From Umezawaea endophytica (GTDB lineage Bacteria; Actinomycetota; Actinomycetes; Mycobacteriales; Pseudonocardiaceae), in assembly GCF_025061645.1 (NCBI RefSeq), contig NZ_JANYMP010000002.1:186001-250000 (forward strand): a stretch of DNA of 64,000 nt, written 5' to 3'. Made by a program: the position numbers and the translations under genes. The notes beneath the pieces are model-generated. The model did not search any database. It worked only from the letters and a program-made list of their open reading frames with translations, and was not told the origin of the DNA. Of this stretch, positions 49,484-58,610 are shown one piece after another (within the stretch, counting starts at the first letter, position 1; each line of letters starts with the position of its first letter).

Positions 49484-51772
49484 ATGCCGCGCACCCCAGC
49501 GCGGCGAGAACCGCTCGTCCGAGGACTCCTGTCCCTCGGCGTTCTCGCCGCGTCCGCTTTCCTGCTGCTCACCAGCCAGCCCCAACTCGGCCTCGACCTC
49601 CGGGGCGGGACCCAGATCGTCCTGGAGACGAAGGACTCACCCACCACGAAGGCCGACGGCGAGGCCACGGACCGCTCCATGGAGGTCCTCCGCCGGCGCG
49701 TCGACGAACTCGGTGTCGCCGAACCCGTCCTGGCGAGGTCCGGTGAACGCCGGATCCTCGTCGAGCTGCCGGGTGTGCAGGACCCCGCCGAAGCCCTCGA
49801 GGTCCTGGGCCGCACGGCGCAGCTCGCCGTGCACCCGGTCGTCGGCGCGGGCCAGCAAGCCGCCGAGAACCAGATCGCGCTGCCCAGCCCGGAAGGCGTC
49901 CCGCTGCTCCTCGGCCCCGCCGTCATGACCGGCGAGGAGATCAAGGGCGCCCAGTCGTCCGCGAGCCAGCGCGGCGCGGGCCACGAGGTCTCGATCGACT
50001 TCGGCGGCAACGGACCGAGCACCTGGCAGCGGATCACCGCGCAAGCCGCGTGCGAAGCACCGGGCGCCCCGACCCGGCAGATCGCGTTCGTGCTGGACAA
50101 CAAGGTCGTGTCGTCCCCGCAGGTCGGCACGGACGTCCCGTGCGGCACCGGCATCATGGGCGGCACGACGCAGATCACCGGCTCGTTCAGTCAGGCCGAG
50201 GCCTCCGAACTGGCGCTGGTCGTCCGGTCCGGCGCACTGCCGGTCCCGGTGGAGGTGATCGAGCAGCGCACGGTCGGCGCGACCCTCGGCGCGGAGGCCA
50301 TCGAGGCCAGCTCGTGGGCCGCGATCATCGGCATCTCGCTGACCGGCCTGTTCCTGATCGTCGTCTACCGGCTCGCGGGCCTGCTCGCGGTGGCCGCGCT
50401 CGTCGGGTACGCGGCCGTCGCCTACGCGGCGCTGCTCGCCATCGGCGCGACGCTGACGTTGCCCGGCCTGGCCGGGTTCGTGCTGGCGATCGGCATGGCG
50501 GTCGACGCGAACGTCCTGGTGTTCGAACGGGCCCGCGAGGAGTACGCGGCCAAGGGACCCCGGAGCGGACGGCTGCTGAAGTCCGTCCAGGGCGGGTTCC
50601 GCGGCGCGTTGAGCGCGGTCGCCGACTCGAACATCACCACGCTGCTGGCGGCCGGGCTGCTGTTCTGGGTGGCGACCGGGCCGGTCAAGGGCTTCGGCGT
50701 CACGCTGTCGATCGGTGTGCTGGCGTCGATGTTCAGCGCCCTGGTGCTTAGCCGGGTGCTGCTGGAACTGGTGCTGGGCAGCCGTTTCGTCGAACGCAGG
50801 CCGTGGCTGAGCGGTCTGCACACGCTGGGCCGGGTGCGGTCCTGGCTGGTCGAGCGGGGCGGGCAGCTCTTCCGCCGTCCCGTCCGCTGGCTGCTCGCCG
50901 CGGTCGCCGTGGCCGTGCTGTGCCTGTCCGGACTGGCCTTCCGGGGTCTCGACCTCGGCGTCGAGTTCACCGGCGGCCGGATGCTCGACTACACCGCCGC
51001 GCAGGCCGTCGACCCCGGCCGGGTGCGCGCGGCGCTCGCCGACGCGGGCTTCTCCGACGCCGTCGTGGCCACGTCCGGCGAGACCGGCGTGTCCGTGCGG
51101 GTCGGCCCGATCGACGAGGCCACGTCCGCGCGGCTCGGCACCGTCGTGGCGGGCGCGACCGGCGGCGCGGAGCAGGTCGGCAACGAGCTGATCGGCCCCA
51201 GCCTCGGCTCGGAGCTGCGGCGCAACGCCCTGATCGCGCTGGCCATCGCCGTCGCGGCGCAGCTCGGCTACCTGGCGGTCCGGTTCGACTGGCGGCTCGG
51301 TGTCGCCACGGTCGTCGCGCTGGTCACCGACGTCGTCGTGCTGGTCGGCCTGTTCGCCTGGCTCGGCAAGACCGCCGACGGCGTGTTCCTCGCGGCGCTG
51401 CTGACCGTGATCGGCTACTCGGTCAACGACTCGGTGGTGGTGTTCGACCGGGTCCGGGAACTCGCGCGGTCGCGCGGGAAACGGCCGTACGCGGAGGTCG
51501 TCAGCTCGGCGGTCCTGCAAACCGTGCCGCGCACGGTGAACACCGGCATCGGCGTGCTGTTCGTGCTCGCCGCGCTGCTGGTGCTCGGTGACGGGTCGCT
51601 GGCCGACTTCGCGACCGCGCTGCTCATCGGCCTGGTCGCGGGCACGGCGTCGACCGTGCTGACCGCCGCGCCCGTAGCGATCGTCCTGGAGGGGAAGTAC
51701 CCCGGCACGAAGCGCGGCGCGCCCAAGCGCGCCAAGCCGAAGGTCCGCTCCGGTCACGGCGCGGTCGTCTGA
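49484..51772 (+). CDS. secDF: Fused SecDF protein-export membrane component
   Basis: A 762-residue RND-type membrane protein joining SecD and SecF halves. The SecD half begins with a helix and DLRGGTQIVLE, a P1-type periplasmic region (residues 40-260) and six helices with AIGMAVDANVLVFER. The SecF half has EFTGGRMLDY and VIGYSVNDSVVVFDR; these hold the aspartates linked to proton use. Such proteins pull exported proteins across the membrane. Most actinomycetes carry separate secD and secF next to ruvB/relA; this copy is fused and lies elsewhere, so it is probably a second system. A palindromic terminator follows 8 bp after the stop. Confidence 0.88.
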   Translation: MPRTPARREPLVRGLLSLGVLAASAFLLLTSQPQLGLDLRGGTQIVLETKDSPTTKADGEATDRSMEVLRRRVDELGVAEPVLARSGERRILVELPGVQDPAEALEVLGRTAQLAVHPVVGAGQQAAENQIALPSPEGVPLLLGPAVMTGEEIKGAQSSASQRGAGHEVSIDFGGNGPSTWQRITAQAACEAPGAPTRQIAFVLDNKVVSSPQVGTDVPCGTGIMGGTTQITGSFSQAEASELALVVRSGALPVPVEVIEQRTVGATLGAEAIEASSWAAIIGISLTGLFLIVVYRLAGLLAVAALVGYAAVAYAALLAIGATLTLPGLAGFVLAIGMAVDANVLVFERAREEYAAKGPRSGRLLKSVQGGFRGALSAVADSNITTLLAAGLLFWVATGPVKGFGVTLSIGVLASMFSALVLSRVLLELVLGSRFVERRPWLSGLHTLGRVRSWLVERGGQLFRRPVRWLLAAVAVAVLCLSGLAFRGLDLGVEFTGGRMLDYTAAQAVDPGRVRAALADAGFSDAVVATSGETGVSVRVGPIDEATSARLGTVVAGATGGAEQVGNELIGPSLGSELRRNALIALAIAVAAQLGYLAVRFDWRLGVATVVALVTDVVVLVGLFAWLGKTADGVFLAALLTVIGYSVNDSVVVFDRVRELARSRGKRPYAEVVSSAVLQTVPRTVNTGIGVLFVLAALLVLGDGSLADFATALLIGLVAGTASTVLTAAPVAIVLEGKYPGTKRGAPKRAKPKVRSGHGAVV

Positions 51773-51779
51773 CGGCCGG

Positions 51780-51807
51780 CCGGCCGCACGGGATCCCGTG
51801 CGGCCGG
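51780..51807 (+). terminator. 28-bp palindromic terminator after secDF
   Basis: A perfect palindrome (each arm CCGGCCGCACGGGA) begins 8 bp after the secDF stop and is centred on GGATCC. It has no loop spacer and no T-tract; it probably works as a GC-rich actinomycete terminator. Confidence 0.7.
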
Positions 51808-51853
51808 TCCCGCCCAGGTGGACGTGTCGCGGGCTCGGTAGCAGACTTCCGGG

Positions 51854-53014
51854 ATGACCTTCGCCGGGTATCAGAACGAGATCTACCTCCAGGGCCTCTC
51901 GGGCGGCGTGCCGCCGTTCACGACGGACCCCGACGGGCTGGAGGCCTCCGCGCGTGAACGGCTGGGACCTGGCCCGTTCTGGTACGTGGCGGGTGCCGCG
52001 GGGTCCGGGGCGACGGCGGCGGCGAACCGGGAGGCGTTCGACGACTGGCGGATCGTGCCGCGGATGCTGACCGACGCGACGACCCGCCACCTCGGCACGA
52101 CCGTGCTCGGCACGGCGATGCCCGCTCCGGTACTGCTAGCACCCGTTGGCGTGCAGTCGATCCTGCACCCGGACGGCGAGCTGGCGACCGCCCGCGCCGC
52201 CGCCGAGCTGGGGGTGCCGATGATCCTGTCGACCGCGGCGTCGCACTCGCTGGAGGACGTCGCCGAGGCGGGCGGCGACTCGCCGCGCTGGTTCCAGCTC
52301 TACTGGCCGAACGACCCCGAGGTGTGCCTGAGCATCCTCGACCGCGCCAAGAAGGCCGGGTACACGGCGCTCGTCGTCACCCTGGACACGTGGACGCTCG
52401 CGTGGCGCCCGCACGACCTGGACCGCGCCTACCTGCCGTTCCTGCGCGCGGTCGGCACCGCGATCCCGTTCACCGACCCGGCGTTCCGCGCGGGACTGGA
52501 GAAGTCGCCGGAGGACGACCTGCCGATGGCGATCCTGCGCTGGGTGCACCTGTTCACCGGCACCGACAAGTCGTGGGACCAGGTGGCGTTCCTGCGGGAG
52601 AACTGGGACGGGCCGATCCTGCTCAAGGGCATCCAGCACGTCGACGACGCGCGCAAGGCCGTCGACGCGGGCGTGGAGGGCATCGTCGTGTCGAACCACG
52701 GTGGCAGGCAGGTCGACGGCGCGGTCGCGTCGCTCGAAGTACTGCCCGAGATCGCCGACGCGGTGGGTGAGCAGGTCGACGTGCTGTTCGACTCCGGCAT
52801 CCGGACGGGTGCGGACATCGTGAAGGCCGTCGCGCTCGGGGCGAAGGCCGTGCTCGTCGGCAGGCCGTTCGCCTACGGCCTCGCGCACGGCGGCCAGGTC
52901 GGCGTCCGGCACGTGCTCCGCAGCCTGCTCGCCGACTTCGACCTCACCCTCGGCCTGTCCGGGCACCGCAGCCCGGCGGAGCTGAACCGGGACGCGCTGC
53001 GGGCCAGGCGCTGA
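51854..53014 (+). CDS. FMN-dependent alpha-hydroxyacid oxidase (lactate 2-monooxygenase-like)
   Basis: A 386-residue TIM-barrel flavoenzyme oxidising an L-2-hydroxyacid. FMN- and substrate-site motifs are present: FWYVAGAAGSG, PVLLAPVG, the active-site SNHGGRQVDG, DSGIRTGAD and GAKAVLVGRPFAYG. The N-terminal GYQNEIYLQGLSG is typical of lactate 2-monooxygenase, which gives acetate and CO2. Other hydroxyacids are possible. ATG 51854. Confidence 0.87.
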   Translation: MTFAGYQNEIYLQGLSGGVPPFTTDPDGLEASARERLGPGPFWYVAGAAGSGATAAANREAFDDWRIVPRMLTDATTRHLGTTVLGTAMPAPVLLAPVGVQSILHPDGELATARAAAELGVPMILSTAASHSLEDVAEAGGDSPRWFQLYWPNDPEVCLSILDRAKKAGYTALVVTLDTWTLAWRPHDLDRAYLPFLRAVGTAIPFTDPAFRAGLEKSPEDDLPMAILRWVHLFTGTDKSWDQVAFLRENWDGPILLKGIQHVDDARKAVDAGVEGIVVSNHGGRQVDGAVASLEVLPEIADAVGEQVDVLFDSGIRTGADIVKAVALGAKAVLVGRPFAYGLAHGGQVGVRHVLRSLLADFDLTLGLSGHRSPAELNRDALRARR

Positions 53015-53065
53015 CGTCCGATTCCTGCAAGACCGCGGCGTGGTGCCGTGCCTAGGGTGGCTCGC

Positions 53066-53944
53066 ATGATCGAAGAAGCCCGGTCCTTCCTCTGGCACCA
53101 CGCCCGCGTCCTGGAGCAGCGGCGGTTCGAGTTCCTGTTCGACGGCGGTCCCGTCGAGCCGGTGCTGCACGCCCTGCTGGCCTACCGCAACGCCGACGGC
53201 GGGTTCGGCCACGCGCTCGAACCCGACGGGCGTGGGCCGAACAGCCAGCCGCTGCACGTGTTCAGCGCGTTGAGCAGGCTCGACGAACTCGGGCTCGGTG
53301 GCTCCCAGCACGCGCTGGACGCGTGCGACTACCTGACGACGGTGACGTTCCCGGACGGCGGGGTGCCGACCGGCGTCAAGGCTTCCGAGCACCACCCGCA
53401 CTCGCCGTGGTGGGCCATCGAGGACGCCGGTTCGCTGCTGCCGACCGCGCTCATCTCCGGCCTGCTGCACAAGAACGAGGTCGACCACCCGTGGCTCACC
53501 GCCGCCACCGGGTTCTGCTGGGACCGGATCGAGGCGCTCACCAAGACCCACCCGTACGAGGCGAACGCCGCCGCCCGGTTCCTCGACCACGTCCCGGACC
53601 GCGAGCGGGCCGAAGCGCAGATGGCCCGCGTCGGCGGGCTGGTCCGCGACCAGCGGCTGGTCGACCTCGGCGAGCCGATCGAGGCCGTCGAGGGCTACTC
53701 GGCCGGTGAGGTGCACCAGCCGACCGACTACGCGCCCGAACCGTCCTCCCTCGCCCGGAAGTGGTTCAGCGACGCCGAATTCGACCGCGCGCTGGACGAG
53801 GTCGCCGCCGGGCAGCAGGACGACGGCGGCTGGACGTTCGCCTGGCCGAGCTGGACGCCGGGCACGAAGTACGAGTGGGGCCCGATCGTGACGATCGAGA
53901 ACCTGGTGCTGCTGAAGGCCTACGGGCGGCTACCGGCCGAGTAG
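53066..53944 (+). CDS. Prenyltransferase/terpene-cyclase-like alpha/alpha-toroid protein
   Basis: A 292-residue protein with QW-like repeats characteristic of the alpha/alpha toroid: RNADGGFGHALEPDG, FPDGGVPTGV, AGQQDDGGWTFAW. The fold occurs in prenyltransferases and squalene cyclases, but the DxDD catalytic motif is not seen, so catalysis is uncertain. ATG 53066 was chosen (MIEEARSFLWHHARV) with GGGTGG upstream. The 3' end overlaps the convergent AraC-type gene by 15 bases. Confidence 0.75.
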   Translation: MIEEARSFLWHHARVLEQRRFEFLFDGGPVEPVLHALLAYRNADGGFGHALEPDGRGPNSQPLHVFSALSRLDELGLGGSQHALDACDYLTTVTFPDGGVPTGVKASEHHPHSPWWAIEDAGSLLPTALISGLLHKNEVDHPWLTAATGFCWDRIEALTKTHPYEANAAARFLDHVPDRERAEAQMARVGGLVRDQRLVDLGEPIEAVEGYSAGEVHQPTDYAPEPSSLARKWFSDAEFDRALDEVAAGQQDDGGWTFAWPSWTPGTKYEWGPIVTIENLVLLKAYGRLPAE

Positions 53945-54610
53945 CACGCCCAGCGGCACGCCCGCCAGGTCCTTCACCTCGCGCGAGAGGTGGGCCTGGT
54001 CGGCGTAGCCCGCGCGGTGGGCGATCTCGGCGAACGGCACCCCGGCCCACGCCAGGCCCATCGCGCGGTCGAAGCGCAGCACCCGCGCCAACACCTTCGG
54101 GCCGTAGCCGAACGCCGCCAGCGACCGCCGGTGCAACTGCCGGGCGCCGATGCCGAGCCGGTCCGCCACCTCGGGCACGCGGTGGTCCCGCACGGCCGCC
54201 ACGACGGCGCCCAGCGCCGGATCCGGCGGCGTCTCGCGGAGCCTGCGCCCCGCGGCGTCCACCAGCACGGCGCACGGGTCGGTCGCGGCGTTCAGCTCGT
54301 CGACCAGGCGGTCGGCGCTCGGCCACAGGTCGGCGAGCGGCACCCGCAGGTCGCGCAGCACGTGCGCGGGCACGCCGAACGCGGCCGGACCGACACCGGG
54401 CTTGAAGCGCACGGCGAACAGGGTGCTCGACGACCCCGCGCCCACCTTCGCGCAGGTGTCCGGCCCGGCGACGAACAGCTCGTTCGCGTCGCGCGACCAG
54501 ATGATGTCCGTGCAGCCATCCGGTACGACTCGGCTGGGCCCCGCCCCGGACGACGTCTTCGTCCAGGCCAGTCCGAGGCCGCCGAGCGCGGGCCGTTCCT
54601 CGTAGCTCAC
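53930..54610 (-). CDS. AraC-family transcriptional regulator (DUF6597-type N-terminus)
   Basis: A 226-residue regulator. The N-terminal region (RPALGGLGLAWTKTSSG, VVPDGCTDIIW) matches the domain placed before AraC HTHs in many actinobacteria, including methylphosphotriester-like sensors. The C-terminal HTH has IGARQLHRRSLAAFGYGPKVLARVLRF in the AraC order, split as GARQLHRRSLAAFGYG and VLARVLRFDRA, and GVPFAEIAHRAGYADQAHL. GTG 54610 overlaps the nitrilase gene stop. Ligand unknown. Confidence 0.8.
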   Translation of the reverse strand: MSYEERPALGGLGLAWTKTSSGAGPSRVVPDGCTDIIWSRDANELFVAGPDTCAKVGAGSSSTLFAVRFKPGVGPAAFGVPAHVLRDLRVPLADLWPSADRLVDELNAATDPCAVLVDAAGRRLRETPPDPALGAVVAAVRDHRVPEVADRLGIGARQLHRRSLAAFGYGPKVLARVLRFDRAMGLAWAGVPFAEIAHRAGYADQAHLSREVKDLAGVPLGVLLGR

Positions 54611-55296
54611 GGGCGGACCAGGGTCGCTCTCGCGATGCCCGGTTCGCGACCGAGCCGCGCTTCGACCCCGCCACCGGGCCGCCACACCCCGCTGCCGCCG
54701 AACGCGTCGTAGCCGCCGGTGCGGCCGGTGTACTGGGCGAGGACGACCCACATGCCCAGCCCGGCCGCAGCGGTCGCCTGGTCGACCAGCCGCTGCTCGG
54801 TGCCCTCCTCGAACAGGGCGCTCACCAGGTACACGTCCGCGCCGCCCTCGCGCACGGCCTCCGCGTGCTCCGGCACGGCCGCGTCGTAGCAGACGGCGAC
54901 GCCGAACCGCCAGTCGTCGACCTCCAGCACCAGGTGGTGGTCACCGGCGACGAACAGCTCGTTCTCGACGCCGTGCAGGTGCTTCTTCCCGTAGTGGCCC
55001 AGCACCTCCCCGGTCGGCCCGACGACGAGCGTCGCCACCAGCGGACCGTCCGGTGTGGACAGGGGAGCGCCGATGAGCGCGTACACCTCGTCGGTGCGGC
55101 ACACCTGGCGGATCGGGTCGAGCCGACCGTCCTCCTCGGTGATCGGGGACAGCGGGTCCAGCTCGTACCCGGTGAGGGACAGCTCGGGGAACACGCACAC
55201 GTCCGAGGCCGCCTCGGAGATCAGCCGCGCGTGCTCGACGGCGTTGCGCTCGACGTCGAGCGCGATCGGGGTGGTCTGGATCGCCGCTACGCGCAT
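54607..55296 (-). CDS. Carbon-nitrogen hydrolase (nitrilase superfamily)
   Basis: A 229-residue amidase/nitrilase-like enzyme. The catalytic triad is present: Glu38 in FPELSLTGYE, Lys104 in YGKKHL and Cys136 in VAVCYDAAVPE. It hydrolyses a C-N bond; substrate unknown. ATG 55296 was chosen over an upstream start. It overlaps the AraC-type gene (GTGA), so the pair may be one operon, with the regulator downstream. Confidence 0.88.
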   Translation of the reverse strand: MRVAAIQTTPIALDVERNAVEHARLISEAASDVCVFPELSLTGYELDPLSPITEEDGRLDPIRQVCRTDEVYALIGAPLSTPDGPLVATLVVGPTGEVLGHYGKKHLHGVENELFVAGDHHLVLEVDDWRFGVAVCYDAAVPEHAEAVREGGADVYLVSALFEEGTEQRLVDQATAAAGLGMWVVLAQYTGRTGGYDAFGGSGVWRPGGGVEARLGREPGIARATLVRP

Positions 55297-55314
55297 GCCG
55301 CCACGGTAGCGGTG

Positions 55315-55354
55315 GCGGGTGGCGGGCCGCACGCGACGACGGCCCGCCACCCGC
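55315..55354 (-). terminator. Terminator of the GH16 gene
   Basis: A 14-bp perfect stem (GCGGGTGGCGGGCC and its complement) with a 12-nt loop, starting six bases after the GH16 stop on the minus strand. No U-tract is present, as is common in high-GC actinomycetes. Confidence 0.75.
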
Positions 55355-55359
55355 TCCCG

Positions 55360-56757
55360 TCAGGTGCCGAAGCGCACCCAGTTCACGCTCACGTACGGCG
55401 AGGGCTGGCCGCTGGTGAAGGTGACGTAGACGTCGTGCGTGCCGGTCACCCCGGACATGTTCGCCGGGACCGTGCGCCAGCTCTGCCAGCCGCCGGTGTT
55501 GGCGACCGCGAAGCTGCCCACGACCGCGCCGGTCGGGCTGTCGATCCGCGCCTCGACCAGTCCGCTGATCCCGGCACCGGCCCCGGACGCCACCCTGGCG
55601 GTGAACTGCGTGGCCGTGGTGCCGCCGAAGCGGACGCCGGAGAAGCGCAGCGAACCGCCGTTGGCGAGCTGGCCGACGTCCTGGCCGCCGCCGGTGTCCG
55701 AGGTCGTCTCGATCGTGCCGCCGCTGCGGGAGGTCGCGCTCTCGGCCTGCATCTGGCTGTAGGCGTCGAAACCGCTGCCGCCCGGCGGGGTCGTCGTCGT
55801 GGTGGTCGGAGGTGTCGTGCCGCCGCCCGCGGTGTAGACGGCGACGTAGTCGACGACCATCGAGTGGCCGGGGACCGTCGCGGCCGTGGGCGTCGGGCCC
55901 GCGAGCGCGTCGGGGAACGCGCCGCCGATGGCCAGGTTCAGCAGGATGAAGTAGCCCGCGTGGTTGGTCATGTTCGCCCACGTGTCCGCGGGTAGCTGGT
56001 TCTGCGTGACGCTGTGGAACTGCTGGCCGTCGACGTACCAGCGGAACGCCTGCGGGCTGGTGCTCTGGTCCCACTCGAACCGGTAGGTGTGGAACGCGGA
56101 CTGGCAGCTCGATCCGGGGCACGCCCGGTTCGCGCCGATGCCGGTGGTCTCGTTGCACGGCCCGCCGGGGTTCACGCCGCAGTGCAGGACGCCCCAGACG
56201 GAGTTGATCCCGTTGACGTTCTCCATGATGTCGAACTCGCCGATGCCGGGCCAGTTCCAGTAGTTGCCGCGGTACGGCGCTCCCAGCGCCCAGAACGCGG
56301 GCCAGTAGCCGAGTGCGGCGTTGCCCGTGACGTTCGGCATCTGGATGCGGGCTTCCATGGCGACCTTGCCGCCGGACGGTGGCCGGAAGTTCGCGCGCTG
56401 CGTCTCGATGCGGGCCGACGTCCAGTTGTTGGAGCCGTCGCGCAGGGCGGTGATGCGCAGGTTCCCGGCGCCGTCGAGCTTCAGGTTGTTGGGGCTGTTG
56501 GTGTAGTTCTGGACCTCACCGGTGCCCCAGTTGGCCGGGCCGCCGGGGTAGGCGTGGCCGAGGTCGACGATCCAGTTCGCCGACGAGGGCGGGGAGCCGC
56601 TGGTGCCGTTGAAGTCGTCGCCCCAGGCCAGGGTCCAGCCTGCCGGGGGCGTGGGGATGGACGCGTTGGCCGTGGCGACCAGCGTGATCGGGATGGCGGC
56701 GAGCAGCGCGGCGGCGGCTGCGAGGAGTCGACGTCTGCGACCGGTGATGAGCTCCAT
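55360..56757 (-). CDS. Secreted GH16 beta-glucanase with C-terminal CBM6-like domain
   Basis: A 465-residue exported enzyme that would cleave beta-1,3- or mixed-linkage glucans. The signal peptide (GRRRRLLAAAAALLAA) ends near ATANA. The GH16 domain (about residues 38-310) contains the catalytic GEFDIMENVNG: nucleophile Glu174, Asp176 and acid/base Glu179. A Thr/Pro linker (TTPPTTTTTTPPGG) leads to a CBM6/35-like module (about 330-465). ATG 56757 has AAGGAGGT at good spacing. A perfect palindrome with the GAGAGCGCTCTC core lies 43 bp upstream. Confidence 0.92.
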   Translation of the reverse strand: MELITGRRRRLLAAAAALLAAIPITLVATANASIPTPPAGWTLAWGDDFNGTSGSPPSSANWIVDLGHAYPGGPANWGTGEVQNYTNSPNNLKLDGAGNLRITALRDGSNNWTSARIETQRANFRPPSGGKVAMEARIQMPNVTGNAALGYWPAFWALGAPYRGNYWNWPGIGEFDIMENVNGINSVWGVLHCGVNPGGPCNETTGIGANRACPGSSCQSAFHTYRFEWDQSTSPQAFRWYVDGQQFHSVTQNQLPADTWANMTNHAGYFILLNLAIGGAFPDALAGPTPTAATVPGHSMVVDYVAVYTAGGGTTPPTTTTTTPPGGSGFDAYSQMQAESATSRSGGTIETTSDTGGGQDVGQLANGGSLRFSGVRFGGTTATQFTARVASGAGAGISGLVEARIDSPTGAVVGSFAVANTGGWQSWRTVPANMSGVTGTHDVYVTFTSGQPSPYVSVNWVRFGT

Positions 56758-56799
56758 GCGCGGGTGACCTCCTTGTCACTCGGGTGGTGCTGGTCACCA

Positions 56800-56813
56800 T
56801 GAGAGCGCTCTCA
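56800..56813. promoter_or_regulatory. Palindrome TGAGAGCGCTCTCA, LacI/CebR-like operator
   Basis: A perfect 14-bp palindrome 43 bp upstream of the GH16 start. Its 12-bp core is identical to that upstream of the GH3 gene (10894-10909). This supports common control by one LacI-family sugar repressor. Confidence 0.7.
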
Positions 56814-56847
56814 CCCGGACCGGGCAAGCAGCCGAACGGCCCAACAC

Positions 56848-58521
56848 CTACTTGGCGTCCGCGTAGCTGCTGATCGCGACGGCCTTGAGCGGGAACCGGA
56901 CGGGCGTGTCACCGAACACCAGCCGCGACGCCTCCGCGCCCGCCGCCGTGATCTCCTCGCGCACCACCTCCGCCACCTCGGCCGGGCAGTGCACCAGCAC
57001 CTCGTCGTGCACGAAGAACACCAGGTGAGCGCCCGGAGCCCGCTGGTGCAACCGCCGCCGCAACGCCCCCAGCAGCGCCGCCGTCCAGTCCGCCGCGCTC
57101 GCCTGGACGACGAAGTTGCGGGTGAACCTGCCCCAGTCCCGCGCGGCCCGCCGCGACCTCCGCTGGGCGTCCTCGCCACCGTCGGTGTTCCCGGTGATGT
57201 CGTGCCACGCCTCCGACGGCGTGGGACTCGTCCGCCCCAGCCTGGACCGCACCATCCGGCCCTGCTCGCCCGCCTGCGCCGCCGCCTCGACGTACCCGAC
57301 CGCGACCGGGAACCGGCGGCGCAGCACGGCCAGCGCGGGCACGGCCTCGCCGCTCGTGCCCCCGTACATCGCCGACAGCATCGCGATCTTGGCCCGACCC
57401 CGGTCGCCGTCGAACGCGTCCCCGGCCAGGTTCGTGTACAGGTCGTCGTCGCCCGCCACCTCGGCCAGCTCGCGGTCGTTCGACAGCGCCGCCAGCACCC
57501 GCGGCTCCAGTTGCGCCGCGTCCGCGGCCACCAGCAGCCAGCCGGGATCGGCGCGAACCGCGGTGCGCAGCGTGCGGGGGAGTTGCAGCGCCGCGCCGCC
57601 GTTCGTCGCCCACCGCCCCGACACCACGCCGCCGACCACGTAGTCCGGCCGGAACCGCCCGTCCGCGACCCACTGCTCGATCCACGACCACCCGTGCGCC
57701 ACGTAGAGCCGCGACAGCTCCTTGTACTCCATGATCGGCTCGACCGCGGGGTGGTCGACCTCCCTGATCACCCACGCGCGCGCCGACGGGACGTCGATGC
57801 CCTCCCGCCCGAACGCCTTCACGATGCTCGCCGGGTTGTCCGGGTTGATCGGCTTCCCGTGGAACGCCAGTGAGATCCGGTCGCTCAGGTCGGCCAGCTT
57901 GCGCGGCTTGGCCCCCGGACGCGGCCTGGGACCGAGCATCTCCTCCAGCAGGTCCTGGTGGACGTCCACCCTCCACGGCAGACCGAAGTGCGTCATCTCC
58001 GCCGCCGCCAGCGCGCTGGCCGACTCGGCGGCGACCAGCAGCCGGAGCCGGTCCGCGTGCCCCAGCGCCGCGAGGGTCCGCTGCTGTTCCGCGTGGACGG
58101 CGACGACGGCTTCCAGCGGGTCGGCGTCGCCGGGCAGCCGTTCCTGCTCGGGTTCGAACAGGGTCGGCTGCGAGTCCTTCTTGCGCGGCCCGTGGTCCTC
58201 GGGGACGGGCAGACCCCTGAGCCGCGCCACCGCCGCCGCGAAGTGCCGGGGCTCCCGGTGCCTGCCCTGGTAGGCCAGCAGCAGGCCCTCGACCAGCCAC
58301 AGGTCGAGGCAGCGTTCCACCCGGACACCCCGTGCCAGCAGGTCCGGGTACACCTCGGTGGTGTGGGCCCAGATCCACCGCGGGCGGAACGCCGCCTCCA
58401 TCTCCGCGACGGCTCTGCTCAGGTCGTCAGCGGCCTGAACAGGCCCTTCGGGCACGCCGGAGTCCGACAACGGCTGGAACCTGCCGCTGTTCTCGCCTTC
58501 GGACACCACCGCGACCAGCAC
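56848..58521 (-). CDS. Bifunctional 3'-5' exonuclease/DNA polymerase-like protein (family A, actinobacterial)
   Basis: A 557-residue protein of the family-A DNA polymerase fold, found as a second polymerase-like gene in actinomycetes. Motif A is AADAAQLEPRVLA (metal Asp), motif B RAKIAMLSAMYGGTSG with the O-helix Arg and Lys, motif C VHDEVLV. The exonuclease-like N-terminal part (about 1-200) lacks the full set of metal aspartates, so proof-reading is doubtful. Start is GTG 58521. The role is unknown; DNA repair is likely. Confidence 0.84.
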   Translation of the reverse strand: MLVAVVSEGENSGRFQPLSDSGVPEGPVQAADDLSRAVAEMEAAFRPRWIWAHTTEVYPDLLARGVRVERCLDLWLVEGLLLAYQGRHREPRHFAAAVARLRGLPVPEDHGPRKKDSQPTLFEPEQERLPGDADPLEAVVAVHAEQQRTLAALGHADRLRLLVAAESASALAAAEMTHFGLPWRVDVHQDLLEEMLGPRPRPGAKPRKLADLSDRISLAFHGKPINPDNPASIVKAFGREGIDVPSARAWVIREVDHPAVEPIMEYKELSRLYVAHGWSWIEQWVADGRFRPDYVVGGVVSGRWATNGGAALQLPRTLRTAVRADPGWLLVAADAAQLEPRVLAALSNDRELAEVAGDDDLYTNLAGDAFDGDRGRAKIAMLSAMYGGTSGEAVPALAVLRRRFPVAVGYVEAAAQAGEQGRMVRSRLGRTSPTPSEAWHDITGNTDGGEDAQRRSRRAARDWGRFTRNFVVQASAADWTAALLGALRRRLHQRAPGAHLVFFVHDEVLVHCPAEVAEVVREEITAAGAEASRLVFGDTPVRFPLKAVAISSYADAK

Positions 58522-58610
58522 AACCGTGATTGTGCGTCACAGGTCCGACAGAAACATGGCCGCTCCTCCGGAGACGGCGGCTCGGCCGCCAGGAGTCGGC
58601 CTCGCGGAAC

